NCBI RefSeq assembly: GCF_042427615.1
Contig: NZ_JBHMEZ010000011.1
Location: 186,001-250,000, forward strand
Source: Formosa undariae
GTDB lineage: Bacteria > Bacteroidota > Bacteroidia > Flavobacteriales > Flavobacteriaceae
Direction: 5' to 3'
Length of the DNA: 64,000 nucleotides
Positions 1-8,893 of this stretch are shown here, one piece after another (position 1 is the stretch's first letter; the number at the start of each line of letters is the position of its first letter). The position numbers were made by a program, and so were the translations under genes. Below the pieces are notes generated by a model. It was not told the origin of the DNA, made no database searches, and saw nothing but the letters and a program-made list of their open reading frames with translations.

Positions 1-1
1 C

Positions 2-868
2 AGTGGTAAGATAAAAGCCATGCATGATGAACGTGGTAACGAAGTGAAACAAGCTGGACCAAGTACACCTGTATCGATTCTAGGTTTAGATGGTGCGCCA
101 CAAGCCGGTGATAAATTCAATGTATTTGAAGACGAACGTGAAGCAAAACGTATTGCAACCAAGCGTACTCAATTACAACGTGAGCAATCTGTACGTACAC
201 AACGTCATATTACTCTAGATGAAATTGGTCGTCGTATTGCTTTAGGTGACTTCCAAGAATTAAATATTATTCTTAAAGGGGATGTTGATGGTTCTGTTGA
301 AGCATTAACAGATTCATTCCAGAAATTATCTACTGAAGAGATTCAAGTCAATATTATTCATAAAGGTGTTGGTGCCATTACAGAAAGTGATGTGTTATTA
401 GCTTCTGCATCAGATGCGATTATTATCGGATTTAATGTAAGACCAATGGGTAATGCTAGAACAATGGCAGATAAGGAAGAAATAGACATCCGTACTTACT
501 CAATTATCTACGATGCCATTAACGATCTTAAAGATGCAATGGAAGGTATGTTATCTCCAGAGCTTAAAGAAGAGATTACAGGTACTGCAGAAATTAGAGA
601 AATCTTTAAAGTATCTAAAATTGGTAGTATTGCAGGTTGTATGGTAACTAGCGGTAAAATTGTTAGAACAAACGGTATTCGTTTAATTAGAGACGGTGTT
701 GTAGTTTATACAGGTGAATTAACCTCTTTAAAACGTTTTAAAGACGATGCTAAGGAAGTTGCTAAAGGATATGATTGTGGTATGCAAATTAAGAACTACA
801 ATGACATTAAGGAAGGCGATGTAATTGAATCGTTCCATGAAGTAGAAATTAAAAAGAAACTTAAATAA
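2..868 (+). CDS. infB: Translation initiation factor IF-2, C-terminal part (5' end outside window)
   Basis: This is the C-terminal ~289 residues of the GTPase that delivers initiator tRNA to the ribosome. The reading frame is already open at base 2 (SGKIKA before the first ATG at 20), so the gene starts upstream of the window and the GTPase domain is not visible. What remains matches IF-2 domains II (end), III and IV: NIILKGDVDGSVEAL and the HKGVGAITESDV stretch typify domain III, and GSIAGCMVTSGKI with TGELTSLKRFKDD typifies the tRNA-binding C-terminal barrel. The stop is followed 24 bases later by a strong intrinsic terminator, so infB ends its transcription unit. The family assignment is firm. 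Confidence 0.96.
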   Translation, partial: SGKIKAMHDERGNEVKQAGPSTPVSILGLDGAPQAGDKFNVFEDEREAKRIATKRTQLQREQSVRTQRHITLDEIGRRIALGDFQELNIILKGDVDGSVEALTDSFQKLSTEEIQVNIIHKGVGAITESDVLLASASDAIIIGFNVRPMGNARTMADKEEIDIRTYSIIYDAINDLKDAMEGMLSPELKEEITGTAEIREIFKVSKIGSIAGCMVTSGKIVRTNGIRLIRDGVVVYTGELTSLKRFKDDAKEVAKGYDCGMQIKNYNDIKEGDVIESFHEVEIKKKLK

Positions 869-884
869 GTTTTATATATAGTAA

Positions 885-916
885 TAAAAAAGGCGACCAT
901 TTGGTCGCCTTTTTTT
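885..916 (+). terminator. Intrinsic terminator after infB
   Basis: GGCGACCA (892-899) pairs with TGGTCGCC (902-909), flanked by an A-run on the left and a run of seven T on the right. It lies 24 bases after the infB stop. The A-run means it could also work on the reverse strand. Confidence 0.92.
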
Positions 917-978
917 ATGCCTTTTAAAATGTGTAATGTGAGTCTTTCAATTGGTGCCTACCCAAGATTAATATGTTT

Positions 979-1004
979 AAAACAATGACATATGTCATTG
1001 TTTT
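979..1004. repeat. 26-bp perfect palindrome between convergent genes
   Basis: A perfect, loopless inverted repeat is centred on CATATG (989-994), with 13-base arms reading AAAACAATGACAT. It sits between the infB terminator and the 3' end of the reverse-strand SPOR gene, 55 bases past that gene's stop. It could fold into an AT-rich hairpin acting as a weak terminator for the SPOR gene, or it could be a dimer-binding site. The symmetry is seen directly; either function is inference. Confidence 0.7.
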
Positions 1005-1058
1005 GAATACGGCCCATTTTCGACCATTATTTGGTTAGAATGACTCTCAATATTAATG

Positions 1059-1460
1059 CTAATTTTTTGCCTTCGGTTTAAAGATAAATCCGTTTGGATA
1101 CTTTTGTTTTATCTCTTTTAATGCGCGATCTGCCTCTAATCGGGTACGGTAACTTCCAATCCATATCTTGTAGTTAGGTGTCTCGTAAACTAAAGTGCTT
1201 TCCCATTGGTCAAACGCATTTTTATAGGCGCTTAAAGTGCCTTCTGCATCGGCGCGGTTTCCAGAGTATATCTGGATTTTATAGCGATCTGTAGCGTTTT
1301 CGTCTTTATTCATTTCCTTTTTAATATCCAGTAGCTTTGTTATTTTTTCATCTTGATTAATGACTATACTACTTTCTTGTGAAAAGGTTTTCGTAGATAA
1401 TGCAAACACGGATAACCCGGTTAGTGTAATAAGCTTTATATTCAATAATTTCATTTTCAA
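1059..1460 (-). CDS. Secreted SPOR-domain protein
   Basis: This 133-residue exported protein has an N-terminal signal peptide (about residues 1-28, ending STKTFSQ) and a SPOR domain over residues 59-131. That fold binds denuded glycan strands of peptidoglycan. Visible SPOR features are the YKIQIYSG strand, the alternating aromatic YKIWIGSY strand with RTRLEADRALKEIK after it, and the closing YPNGFIFK. In Bacteroidota such small SPOR proteins are thought to sit in the periplasm at sites of wall remodelling. The gene is convergent to infB and divergent from actA. A TACATTTG box on the reverse strand (1479-1472), 11 bases before the ATG, is a likely -7 element. The exact role is unknown. Confidence 0.85.
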   Translation of the reverse strand: MKMKLLNIKLITLTGLSVFALSTKTFSQESSIVINQDEKITKLLDIKKEMNKDENATDRYKIQIYSGNRADAEGTLSAYKNAFDQWESTLVYETPNYKIWIGSYRTRLEADRALKEIKQKYPNGFIFKPKAKN

Positions 1461-1471
1461 GTTATTTGCTG

Positions 1472-1479
1472 CAAATGTA
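1472..1479 (-). promoter_or_regulatory. Candidate -7 box of the SPOR gene
   Basis: TACATTTG on the reverse strand matches the Bacteroidota TAnnTTTG -7 consensus and lies 11 bases upstream of the start codon. I could not find a TTTG -33 box at the usual spacing, so this call is tentative. Confidence 0.4.
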
Positions 1480-1553
1480 AATGTTATTCGTATAAAGATA
1501 TAATTATTTTTTATTTAGAATTTTTCTAAATTACATTTAACGGATCTATAACG

Positions 1554-1584
1554 TTTTTACAATCCACTTTAAATGTTATTTTTG
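1554..1584 (+). promoter_or_regulatory. Candidate promoter of the act/cox operon
   Basis: TTTT (1554-1557, one mismatch to TTTG), a 19-base spacer and TATTTTTG (1577-1584) match the Bacteroidota sigma-70 consensus. It would give a leader of about 75 bases ahead of actA. No other forward promoter of this quality lies between the SPOR gene and actA. Confidence 0.5.
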
Positions 1585-1664
1585 TTCCAAATTTTATAAC
1601 TGATTTTTATCTGCTTTAGATTACTAAGTCATTCAAAAGTTAAGAAGTTAATTCAACAAATAAT

Positions 1665-2957
1665 ATGAAACAGGTGATTCACCGTAAATTAAGCAAAAAC
1701 ATCTTCCGTTTAGCTATAGTTTTTTTACTTGCGTTTACAACCTCTCTTTCGGCTCAAGGCGACCCGGCAAAAGGAAAAGCATTGTTTAACTCTAATTGTG
1801 CTGCTTGTCACCAGTTAGATAAAAAAATGACAGGACCTGCGTTGCGTGATATTGAAACACGTTTAAGTGAGGAAGCAGGAGTTGATAAAGAATGGATACA
1901 TTCTTGGATACGCAACAGTTCTGGACTTATTAAGTCTGGAGACGATTATGCCAATAAAATATTTAATGAGTATAATGGTGTTCCAATGACAGCATTCCCT
2001 CAGTTATCTGACGACGACTTAGATAATATTTTAGCATATACTGCAGAAAAGAAAGCAGCTCCGGCTCCGGCAGCAGCTGGCGAAGTGGGGATGTCGAAAG
2101 CAAGTGGTGAAGGTGATGGTATTTCTAATAAGATTATATTAGGAGCATTAGTGCTTTTATTTGGTTTGTTAGCAATGGCTTTAGTCTTAGTAAGACAAAC
2201 TTTAAACCGTTTTGCAGAAGCTAAAGGAGTGGAGGTTAAAAAATCTTCTCGCTTACCAATTTGGAAAGCATTTGTTCAAAATCAATTTTTGGTTTTAGTT
2301 ACAGTTGTTGTTTTGCTTTTAATGGGAGGTTATTATGTTTATGGCTATCTGATGCAAGTAGGAGTAGATCAAGGTTACGAACCAGTGCAGCCTATTCATT
2401 ACTCTCACAAAATTCACGCTGGTGATAATGGTATCGATTGTAAATACTGTCACTCTTCAGCTAGAGTAAGTAAAACATCTGGAATCCCATCTTTAAATGT
2501 ATGTATGAACTGTCATAAATCAATTTATGAAGTTGCAGAAAGTACAGCAACACCAGAATACAGTAAAGAGTTTTACGATGGTGAGATTCAGAAATTATAC
2601 AAAGCTGTTGGTTGGGATGATACCGAGCAAAAATATACAGGAGAGACGCAACCAGTTAAATGGGTGAGAATTCATAATTTACCGGATTTCGTTTACTTTA
2701 ATCACTCACAACACGTTACTGTTGCAGGTGTAGATTGTCAGACGTGTCATGGTCCTGTTCAAGAAATGGAAGTTATGTATCAACATGCTCCATTAACAAT
2801 GGGATGGTGTATTAACTGTCACAGAGAAACAAATGTAAAAGTTAAAGACAACGATTACTATACAAAAATCCACGAAGAATTATCTAAAAAGTACGGTGTT
2901 GAGGAGCTTACAGCTGCGCAAATGGGTGCTTTAGAATGTGGTAAGTGTCATTATTAA
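1665..2957 (+). CDS. actA: Alternative complex III subunit A, six c-type heme sites
   Basis: ActA is the multiheme cytochrome c subunit of alternative complex III, which oxidises menaquinol and passes electrons to a cytochrome c acceptor or oxidase. Residues 1-31 are a signal peptide. A monoheme cytochrome c domain follows with CAACH at 45-49. Two hydrophobic segments (about 156-178 and 206-230) lead to a pentaheme region with CxxCH motifs at 259, 280, 358, 382 and 425, the last one residue from the C-terminus. The classical ActA is pentaheme, so the N-terminal domain is an added sixth site. The gene is first in an unbroken act-cox run, with actB 30 bases downstream. The family call is firm. 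Confidence 0.93.
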   Translation: MKQVIHRKLSKNIFRLAIVFLLAFTTSLSAQGDPAKGKALFNSNCAACHQLDKKMTGPALRDIETRLSEEAGVDKEWIHSWIRNSSGLIKSGDDYANKIFNEYNGVPMTAFPQLSDDDLDNILAYTAEKKAAPAPAAAGEVGMSKASGEGDGISNKIILGALVLLFGLLAMALVLVRQTLNRFAEAKGVEVKKSSRLPIWKAFVQNQFLVLVTVVVLLLMGGYYVYGYLMQVGVDQGYEPVQPIHYSHKIHAGDNGIDCKYCHSSARVSKTSGIPSLNVCMNCHKSIYEVAESTATPEYSKEFYDGEIQKLYKAVGWDDTEQKYTGETQPVKWVRIHNLPDFVYFNHSQHVTVAGVDCQTCHGPVQEMEVMYQHAPLTMGWCINCHRETNVKVKDNDYYTKIHEELSKKYGVEELTAAQMGALECGKCHY

Positions 2958-2987
2958 TTTATTTAAGAAGTAATTCAATTATACAAT

Positions 2988-5900
2988 ATGTCATCAAACA
3001 AGAAATACTGGAAAAGTGTTGAAGAGCTAAACGAAAACAGCTCTATTGTTGAGGCGCTAAAACAAAACGAATTTGTTGAAGAAATTCCTACGGACGAGTT
3101 TTTAGGTGATAAAGCAACGCTTGAATCATCTTCTACTACACGAAGAGATTTCTTAAAATATGTTGGTTTTAGTACAGCGGCCGCATCGCTTGCAGCTTGT
3201 GAAGGGCCAGTTATTAAATCGATTCCCTATGTAGTTCAGCCAGAACAAATTATTCCTGGTGTTGCTAATTATTATGCAACAACTATAGCAGATGGTTTTG
3301 ATTTTGCTAGTGTTTTAGTAAAAACACGTGAAGGACGTCCTATTAAAATTGAGAATAATTCATTAGCTAAAACTAATGGAAGTGCTAACGCAAGAGTTAA
3401 TGCTTCGGTATTAGGTTTGTATGATAGTTTAAGAGTTCAAGGTCCAACAAAAGCAGGAAATCCTGTGTCTTGGAGTGATTTTAATGCTGAAGTAGCTTCT
3501 AAATTATCTAATCTTAGTAGTGCAGGAAAGGAAATCGTTTTGTTAACTCAAACATTTTCTAGTCCATCTACCGAAAGATTAATCAATACTTTTAAAGAAA
3601 AATACGGTAAAGTTCGTCACGTAGTGTATGATGCCATTTCGGAATCTGCAGCTTTAGACGCTTACCAAGCAAAATATGGCCGTCGTGCTTTAGCTGGATA
3701 TAATTTTGCTCATGCAGAAACTATTGTTTCTTTTGGAGCAGATTTTATTGGTGATTGGCAAGGTGGAGGTTTTGACGCTGGTTATTCTGTAGGACGTATT
3801 CCTCAGGAAGGTAAAATGTCTAAGCATGTACAGTTTGAGGCTAATATGTCTTTAGCTGGTGCAAATGCAGATAAACGTGTGCCTTCAACTCCAAGTCAAC
3901 AAAAAATAGCTTTAGCTAAGTTATATAGCTATGTTGTTGGAACTTCGGTTTCAGGAACACTTCCTGAACATATTGATGCCGCAGTAAAAAATGCAGCCTC
4001 TCTACTTAAAAAATCAGGTAGAGCAGGAGTTGTTATTACTGGTCTTCAAGATGTAAACGCGCAAGCTTTAGTTTTGGAAATTAATGCAGCTTTAAATAGT
4101 AGAGCGTTTAACCCAAGAGTTCCTATCTTAACGAGACAAGGTAACGACAAGGATGTTGCGCAATTAGTGGCAGACATGAAAGCTGGTCGTGTTGGTGGTA
4201 TTATTATGAGTGGAGTGAATCCATTATATAGCTTACCAAACGCAGCAGATTTTGCCGAAGGATTAAAGAAAACTGAATTAGCTGTTACCTTCTCGATGAA
4301 ATCGGATGAAACGGCTTCTCAAACAGAATATATTGCTGCAGCTCCTCATTATCTAGAATCATGGGGTGATGTAGAATTAAAACGTGGACACTATGCGTTA
4401 ACACAACCTACTATTCGTCCTTTATTCGATACAAAACAATTTCAAGATGCTTTATTAACTTGGACAGATAATTCATTGTCTTTCCATGATTATATTAAAG
4501 AAACGTGGAATGCTAGTGTCTTAGGTGGAGCGTCTTTTAATCAGGCTATTCATGATGGTTCGTTTATAGCAGGTGGTCTTGGAGCATTAGTAAATGGTGG
4601 TTCTAATGAAGCAATTCAGGAAACTACGACTGTTTTAAAAGATAAGAAAGAAAGAACTTGGGCTGGTGGTGTTATTCATGACGCAGCAGTTGGAATTGGT
4701 TTAGTAGATGAAGATCAAGATGAGTATACAACATCTACGACTACGAGGAATTCACCAAATAGTAATCCTATTTTAGGAGGTGAAGGTTTTGTTATCAATG
4801 AAATTTCTGGATCAGCAGCAGCTTCAGCATTAGTTGGCTCTGCAAAATCTGAAGGTTTAGAATTGGTTTTATATTCTAAAGTTGGAATGGGAGACGGTCA
4901 ACAAGCCAACAACCCATGGTTACAAGAATTTCCAGATCCGATTACAAGAACATCTTGGGACAATTACTTAACGGTTTCTAAAGCAGATGCAGATGCATTA
5001 GGTTTTACAAATCATAATGTTGCCAATGGCGGTCTAAACGGTAGTTATGCTAGTGTTACTGTAAATGGCTCTACTTTAGAAAAAGTACCTGTACTTATTC
5101 AACCTGGTCAAGCTAAAGGTTCTGTAGGTTTATCATTTGGTTATGGTCGATCTGCTGGATTAAAAGAAGAAATGCAAACTGGTGTAAATGCTTTCCGTTT
5201 ATATCAAAATTTTAATACCATTCAAAATGTTAGTGTAAGTGTTGTAGGTGGAGAACATGAGTTCGCTTGTGTACAGTTACAAAATACATTAATGGGACGT
5301 GGAGATATTATTAAGGAAACGACTTTAGAAATCTTTAATACTAAAGATAAGCAAGAGTGGAATCCTATGCCAATGGTTTCTCTAAACCACGTTGAAACTC
5401 CGGTTACTTCTCCTGATGTTGATTTATGGGGTGAATTTGATCGTTCTATTGGACATCACTTTAACCTATCTATCGACTTAAATTCGTGTACTGGATGTGG
5501 AGCATGTGTTATTGCATGTCATGCAGAAAATAACGTGCCTGTTGTAGGTAAGAGTGAAATTCGTCGTAGCCGTGATATGCACTGGTTACGTATAGATAGA
5601 TATTATTCTTCAGACGAATCGTTTGAAGGTGATAACGAGAAAAAAGAAGGGTTCTCTGGTTTATTTGGTGAGAAAGGATCTTTAGGAGGATTTGGAGAGT
5701 TAGAACATCCTTCAGACAATCCGCAAGTGGCTTTCCAACCTGTAATGTGTCAGCACTGTAATCACGCCCCTTGTGAAACTGTTTGTCCTGTAGCGGCAAC
5801 ATCACATGGTCGTCAAGGTCAGAATCATATGGCATATAACCGTTGTGTGGGTACACGTTACTGTGCTAACAACTGTCCTTATAAAGTACGTCGTTTTAAC

Positions 5901-6272
5901 TGGTTCTTATACAGTGGTAATGATGAGTTTGATTATCATATGAATGATGATTTAGGACGTATGGTATTAAACCCTGACGTTGTAGTACGTTCTCGTGGTG
6001 TTATGGAAAAATGTTCTATGTGTATTCAAATGACACAGAAAACAATTCTTGACGCTAAACGTGATGGACGTGTAATTAAGGATGGAGAATTCCAAACAGC
6101 TTGTTCTGCTGCATGTAGCAGTGGTGCAATGATATTTGGGGATGTTAACGACAAAGAAAGTAAGGTAGCACACCTTAAAGAAGATAATCGTATGTATCAC
6201 TTGTTAGAGCATATTGGGACAAAACCTAATGTGATTTACCAGACAAAAGTGAGAAATACAACAGAAGCATAA
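2988..6272 (+). CDS. actB: Alternative complex III subunit B, molybdopterin-like/iron-sulfur protein
   Basis: This 1094-residue peripheral subunit joins a degenerate molybdopterin-oxidoreductase-like domain (about 75-800) to a ferredoxin-type domain. The N-terminus carries a Tat motif (TRRDFLK, RR at 52-53) followed by AAASLAAC with Cys71, which looks like a lipobox, so it is probably exported folded and lipid-anchored. Cysteine clusters begin at C834 (CTGCGACVIAC), C921 (CQHCNHAPC), C953 (CVGTRYCANNCP) and C1009 (CSMC, with CSAAC after it), as expected for one 3Fe-4S and three 4Fe-4S centres. Its centres would relay electrons from ActC-bound quinol towards ActA. It sits between actA and actC. 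Confidence 0.95.
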   Translation: MSSNKKYWKSVEELNENSSIVEALKQNEFVEEIPTDEFLGDKATLESSSTTRRDFLKYVGFSTAAASLAACEGPVIKSIPYVVQPEQIIPGVANYYATTIADGFDFASVLVKTREGRPIKIENNSLAKTNGSANARVNASVLGLYDSLRVQGPTKAGNPVSWSDFNAEVASKLSNLSSAGKEIVLLTQTFSSPSTERLINTFKEKYGKVRHVVYDAISESAALDAYQAKYGRRALAGYNFAHAETIVSFGADFIGDWQGGGFDAGYSVGRIPQEGKMSKHVQFEANMSLAGANADKRVPSTPSQQKIALAKLYSYVVGTSVSGTLPEHIDAAVKNAASLLKKSGRAGVVITGLQDVNAQALVLEINAALNSRAFNPRVPILTRQGNDKDVAQLVADMKAGRVGGIIMSGVNPLYSLPNAADFAEGLKKTELAVTFSMKSDETASQTEYIAAAPHYLESWGDVELKRGHYALTQPTIRPLFDTKQFQDALLTWTDNSLSFHDYIKETWNASVLGGASFNQAIHDGSFIAGGLGALVNGGSNEAIQETTTVLKDKKERTWAGGVIHDAAVGIGLVDEDQDEYTTSTTTRNSPNSNPILGGEGFVINEISGSAAASALVGSAKSEGLELVLYSKVGMGDGQQANNPWLQEFPDPITRTSWDNYLTVSKADADALGFTNHNVANGGLNGSYASVTVNGSTLEKVPVLIQPGQAKGSVGLSFGYGRSAGLKEEMQTGVNAFRLYQNFNTIQNVSVSVVGGEHEFACVQLQNTLMGRGDIIKETTLEIFNTKDKQEWNPMPMVSLNHVETPVTSPDVDLWGEFDRSIGHHFNLSIDLNSCTGCGACVIACHAENNVPVVGKSEIRRSRDMHWLRIDRYYSSDESFEGDNEKKEGFSGLFGEKGSLGGFGELEHPSDNPQVAFQPVMCQHCNHAPCETVCPVAATSHGRQGQNHMAYNRCVGTRYCANNCPYKVRRFNWFLYSGNDEFDYHMNDDLGRMVLNPDVVVRSRGVMEKCSMCIQMTQKTILDAKRDGRVIKDGEFQTACSAACSSGAMIFGDVNDKESKVAHLKEDNRMYHLLEHIGTKPNVIYQTKVRNTTEA

Positions 6273-6303
6273 TTAACGAATTAAGAAATAATTAGATAAG
6301 GAT

Positions 6304-7755
6304 ATGGCGTCTCATTACGAAGCACCTATAAGAAGACCCTTAGTTACAGGAGAAAAGTCTTACCACGATGTAACTGTCGATGTAGCAAGACCTGTAGAAG
6401 GAAAAGCAAATAAATTATGGTGGATAGTTTTTTCTATTTCCTTAGCTGCTTTCCTTTGGGGAATAGGATGTATTATATACACAGTATCAACTGGTATTGG
6501 AACTTGGGGTTTAAATAAAACCGTAGGTTGGGCCTGGGATATTACTAACTTCGTTTGGTGGGTTGGTATTGGTCACGCAGGAACATTAATTTCTGCAGTA
6601 CTTTTATTATTCCGTCAAAAATGGAGAATGGCAATTAACCGTTCTGCGGAAGCGATGACCATTTTCGCTGTTTTCCAGGCGGGTTTATTCCCAATTATTC
6701 ACATGGGACGTCCTTGGTTAGCATATTGGGTACTACCTATTCCAAACCAATTTGGATCGTTATGGGTAAACTTTAACTCACCTTTACTTTGGGATGTATT
6801 TGCGATTTCAACGTATTTATCTGTATCATTAGTATTCTGGTGGACAGGTTTATTACCAGATTTCGCTATGTTAAGAGACCGTGCTGTGAAGCCTTTCCAA
6901 AAGAAAATTTATTCTTTACTAAGTTTCGGTTGGTCGGGTAGAGCTAAAGATTGGCAACGTTTCGAAGAAGTATCTTTGGTTCTTGCAGGTTTAGCAACAC
7001 CACTTGTACTTTCTGTACATACTATTGTATCTTTTGACTTCGCAACTTCTGTTATTCCAGGATGGCATACTACCATTTTCCCTCCTTACTTCGTTGCAGG
7101 AGCTGTATTCTCAGGATTTGCAATGGTAAACACACTTCTTATTATTATGAGAAAAGTGTGTAACTTAGAAGACTATATTACTGTACAACATATCGAATTA
7201 ATGAACATTGTAATCATGATTACAGGTTCTATAGTTGGTGTGGCATATATTACGGAGTTATTTATGGCTTGGTACTCTGGTGTAGAATACGAACAATACG
7301 CCTTCTTAAACAGAGCAACTGGACCTTACTGGTGGGCTTACTGGTGTATGATGAGTTTTAACGTTTTCTCTCCACAATTTATGTGGTTCAAGAAATTAAG
7401 AACAAGTATTATGTTCTCTTTCTTTATTTCGATAGTTGTAAACGTCGGGATGTGGTTCGAACGTTTTGTAATTATTGTAACGTCGCTACACAGAGATTAC
7501 TTACCATCTTCATGGACAATGTTCTCTCCTACATTTGTAGATATAGGAATATTTATTGGAACAATAGGATTCTTCTTTGTACTTTTCTTATTGTACTCTA
7601 GAACATTCCCTGTAATTGCACAGGCAGAAGTTAAGACTATATTAAAGTCTTCTGGAGAACGTTATAAAAATATTAGAGAGCGCGGAGATAGTTTAGTCGG
7701 TACTGGTGCAGATGCTAGAACCTCTGGAACTTCAGTTAATAATTCAAAAAACTAA
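6304..7755 (+). CDS. actC: Alternative complex III subunit C, NrfD-like quinol-binding membrane protein
   Basis: A 483-residue polytopic membrane protein of the NrfD/PsrC family, with about ten hydrophobic segments. The first is near residues 37-60 (WWIVFSISLAAFLWGIGCII) and the last near 410-432 (IGIFIGTIGFFFVLFLLYSR). In alternative complex III this subunit binds the quinol and faces the ActB iron-sulfur chain. WWVGIGHAGTLISAVLLL and the FPIIHMGRPW stretch are typical ActC/NrfD segments. It begins 31 bases after actB and ends 9 bases before actD, within one operon. The length is usual for flavobacterial ActC. Confidence 0.94.
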   Translation: MASHYEAPIRRPLVTGEKSYHDVTVDVARPVEGKANKLWWIVFSISLAAFLWGIGCIIYTVSTGIGTWGLNKTVGWAWDITNFVWWVGIGHAGTLISAVLLLFRQKWRMAINRSAEAMTIFAVFQAGLFPIIHMGRPWLAYWVLPIPNQFGSLWVNFNSPLLWDVFAISTYLSVSLVFWWTGLLPDFAMLRDRAVKPFQKKIYSLLSFGWSGRAKDWQRFEEVSLVLAGLATPLVLSVHTIVSFDFATSVIPGWHTTIFPPYFVAGAVFSGFAMVNTLLIIMRKVCNLEDYITVQHIELMNIVIMITGSIVGVAYITELFMAWYSGVEYEQYAFLNRATGPYWWAYWCMMSFNVFSPQFMWFKKLRTSIMFSFFISIVVNVGMWFERFVIIVTSLHRDYLPSSWTMFSPTFVDIGIFIGTIGFFFVLFLLYSRTFPVIAQAEVKTILKSSGERYKNIRERGDSLVGTGADARTSGTSVNNSKN

Positions 7756-7764
7756 AAGTAGCAT

Positions 7765-8298
7765 ATGGAATCTACAAAAGTTATTCACGCTATTTATACA
7801 GACGACGATATTTTAATGGCTGCCGTTAAAGATGTACGTTTGGCAAAACACCATATCGAAGAAGTATATACACCATTTCCGGTTCACGGACTAGATAAAG
7901 CAATGGGATTAGCGCCAACACGTTTGGCTATCACAGCTTTTATTTACGGATGTATTGGTTTAATTTTCGCAACAGTTATGATGAATTTCATTATGATTGA
8001 AGACTGGCCACAAGATATTGGTGGAAAACCAAGTTTTAGTTATTTAGAAAACATGCCGGCATTTGTGCCTATCATGTTCGAACTTACAATATTTTTTGCA
8101 GCGCATTTAATGGTTATTACATTTTACTTACGTAGTAAAATATGGCCATTTAAAGATGCAGAAAATCCAGACCCAAGAACTACTGATGATCATTTTTTAA
8201 TGGAAATTTCTGTAGCTAATAACAATGAGGAAGAAATTGCTGAATTGTTAAAAAGTACAGGTGCAGTAGAAATTAATTTAGTAGATAAAGCACATTAA
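7765..8298 (+). CDS. actD: Alternative complex III subunit D (DUF3341)
   Basis: A 177-residue membrane subunit of the DUF3341 family. It has a soluble N-terminal domain (about 1-55, with the typical HIEEVYTPFPVHGLDKAMG segment), two transmembrane helices (about 57-77 and 99-122) and a short C-terminal tail. ActD is a structural subunit that packs against the quinol-binding ActC/ActF core and carries no cofactor that I can see. It starts 9 bases after actC and is followed 9 bases later by actE, so expression is probably coupled. Confidence 0.93.
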   Translation: MESTKVIHAIYTDDDILMAAVKDVRLAKHHIEEVYTPFPVHGLDKAMGLAPTRLAITAFIYGCIGLIFATVMMNFIMIEDWPQDIGGKPSFSYLENMPAFVPIMFELTIFFAAHLMVITFYLRSKIWPFKDAENPDPRTTDDHFLMEISVANNNEEEIAELLKSTGAVEINLVDKAH

Positions 8299-8307
8299 TA
8301 CAGACCA

Positions 8308-8865
8308 ATGAAAAGCTTAATAAAAATATTTGCAATAGCCGTAGTTTTAATATCTGTCGTTTCATGTCAAGAAAATGGTAGACCTAACTATCAGTTTATG
8401 CCTAACATGTACGAGTCTGTTGGATACGAAACTTATAGTGAATCTACTGCGTTTAGAAATGGAGTAGAAGCACAATTACCTGCAGAAGGTTCGGTTGCAA
8501 GAGGACATATCCCATTTGAGATCGCTAACGATTTGGATGGTTATAATTTGGCAAAAGAAACTCTAATGAGTCCTTTAGATTCAACTCAAATTGATACTAA
8601 AAGAGGAAAAGAATTATACGATATCTATTGTGGAATTTGCCATGGTATGAAAGGTGATGGACAAGGTACTCTTGTAAAAAGAGAAAAAATTCTTGGAGTT
8701 CCTAAATACGATGACGCTGGACGTAATATTACCGTTGGTAGTGTATATCACACTATTTATTATGGAAAAAATGCTATGGGATCTTATAACAATCAATTGT
8801 TAGAAGAAGAACGTTGGCAAGTAGCTGCTTATGTTATGGAATTAAAAGCAGATTTAGAAAAGTAA
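8308..8865 (+). CDS. actE: Alternative complex III subunit E, monoheme cytochrome c lipoprotein
   Basis: A 185-residue exported lipoprotein with signal peptide and lipobox ISVVSC (Cys20), then a class I cytochrome c domain with heme motif CGICH (108-112). NAMGSY places a candidate axial methionine at 157. In alternative complex III, ActE is the small monoheme subunit near the electron exit. Residues 28-90 form the conserved extension (NYQFMPNMYES and the following region) that typifies the subunit. It lies between actD (9-base gap) and actF (28-base gap). Confidence 0.93.
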   Translation: MKSLIKIFAIAVVLISVVSCQENGRPNYQFMPNMYESVGYETYSESTAFRNGVEAQLPAEGSVARGHIPFEIANDLDGYNLAKETLMSPLDSTQIDTKRGKELYDIYCGICHGMKGDGQGTLVKREKILGVPKYDDAGRNITVGSVYHTIYYGKNAMGSYNNQLLEEERWQVAAYVMELKADLEK

Positions 8866-8893
8866 GTCGATTAGATAAAGATTATATATAGAT

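Noticed and set aside
5509..5856. 115-residue reverse frame inside actB
   Set aside because: It lies wholly within the Fe-S domain of actB, has no signal or domain and no promoter, and is an antisense shadow.
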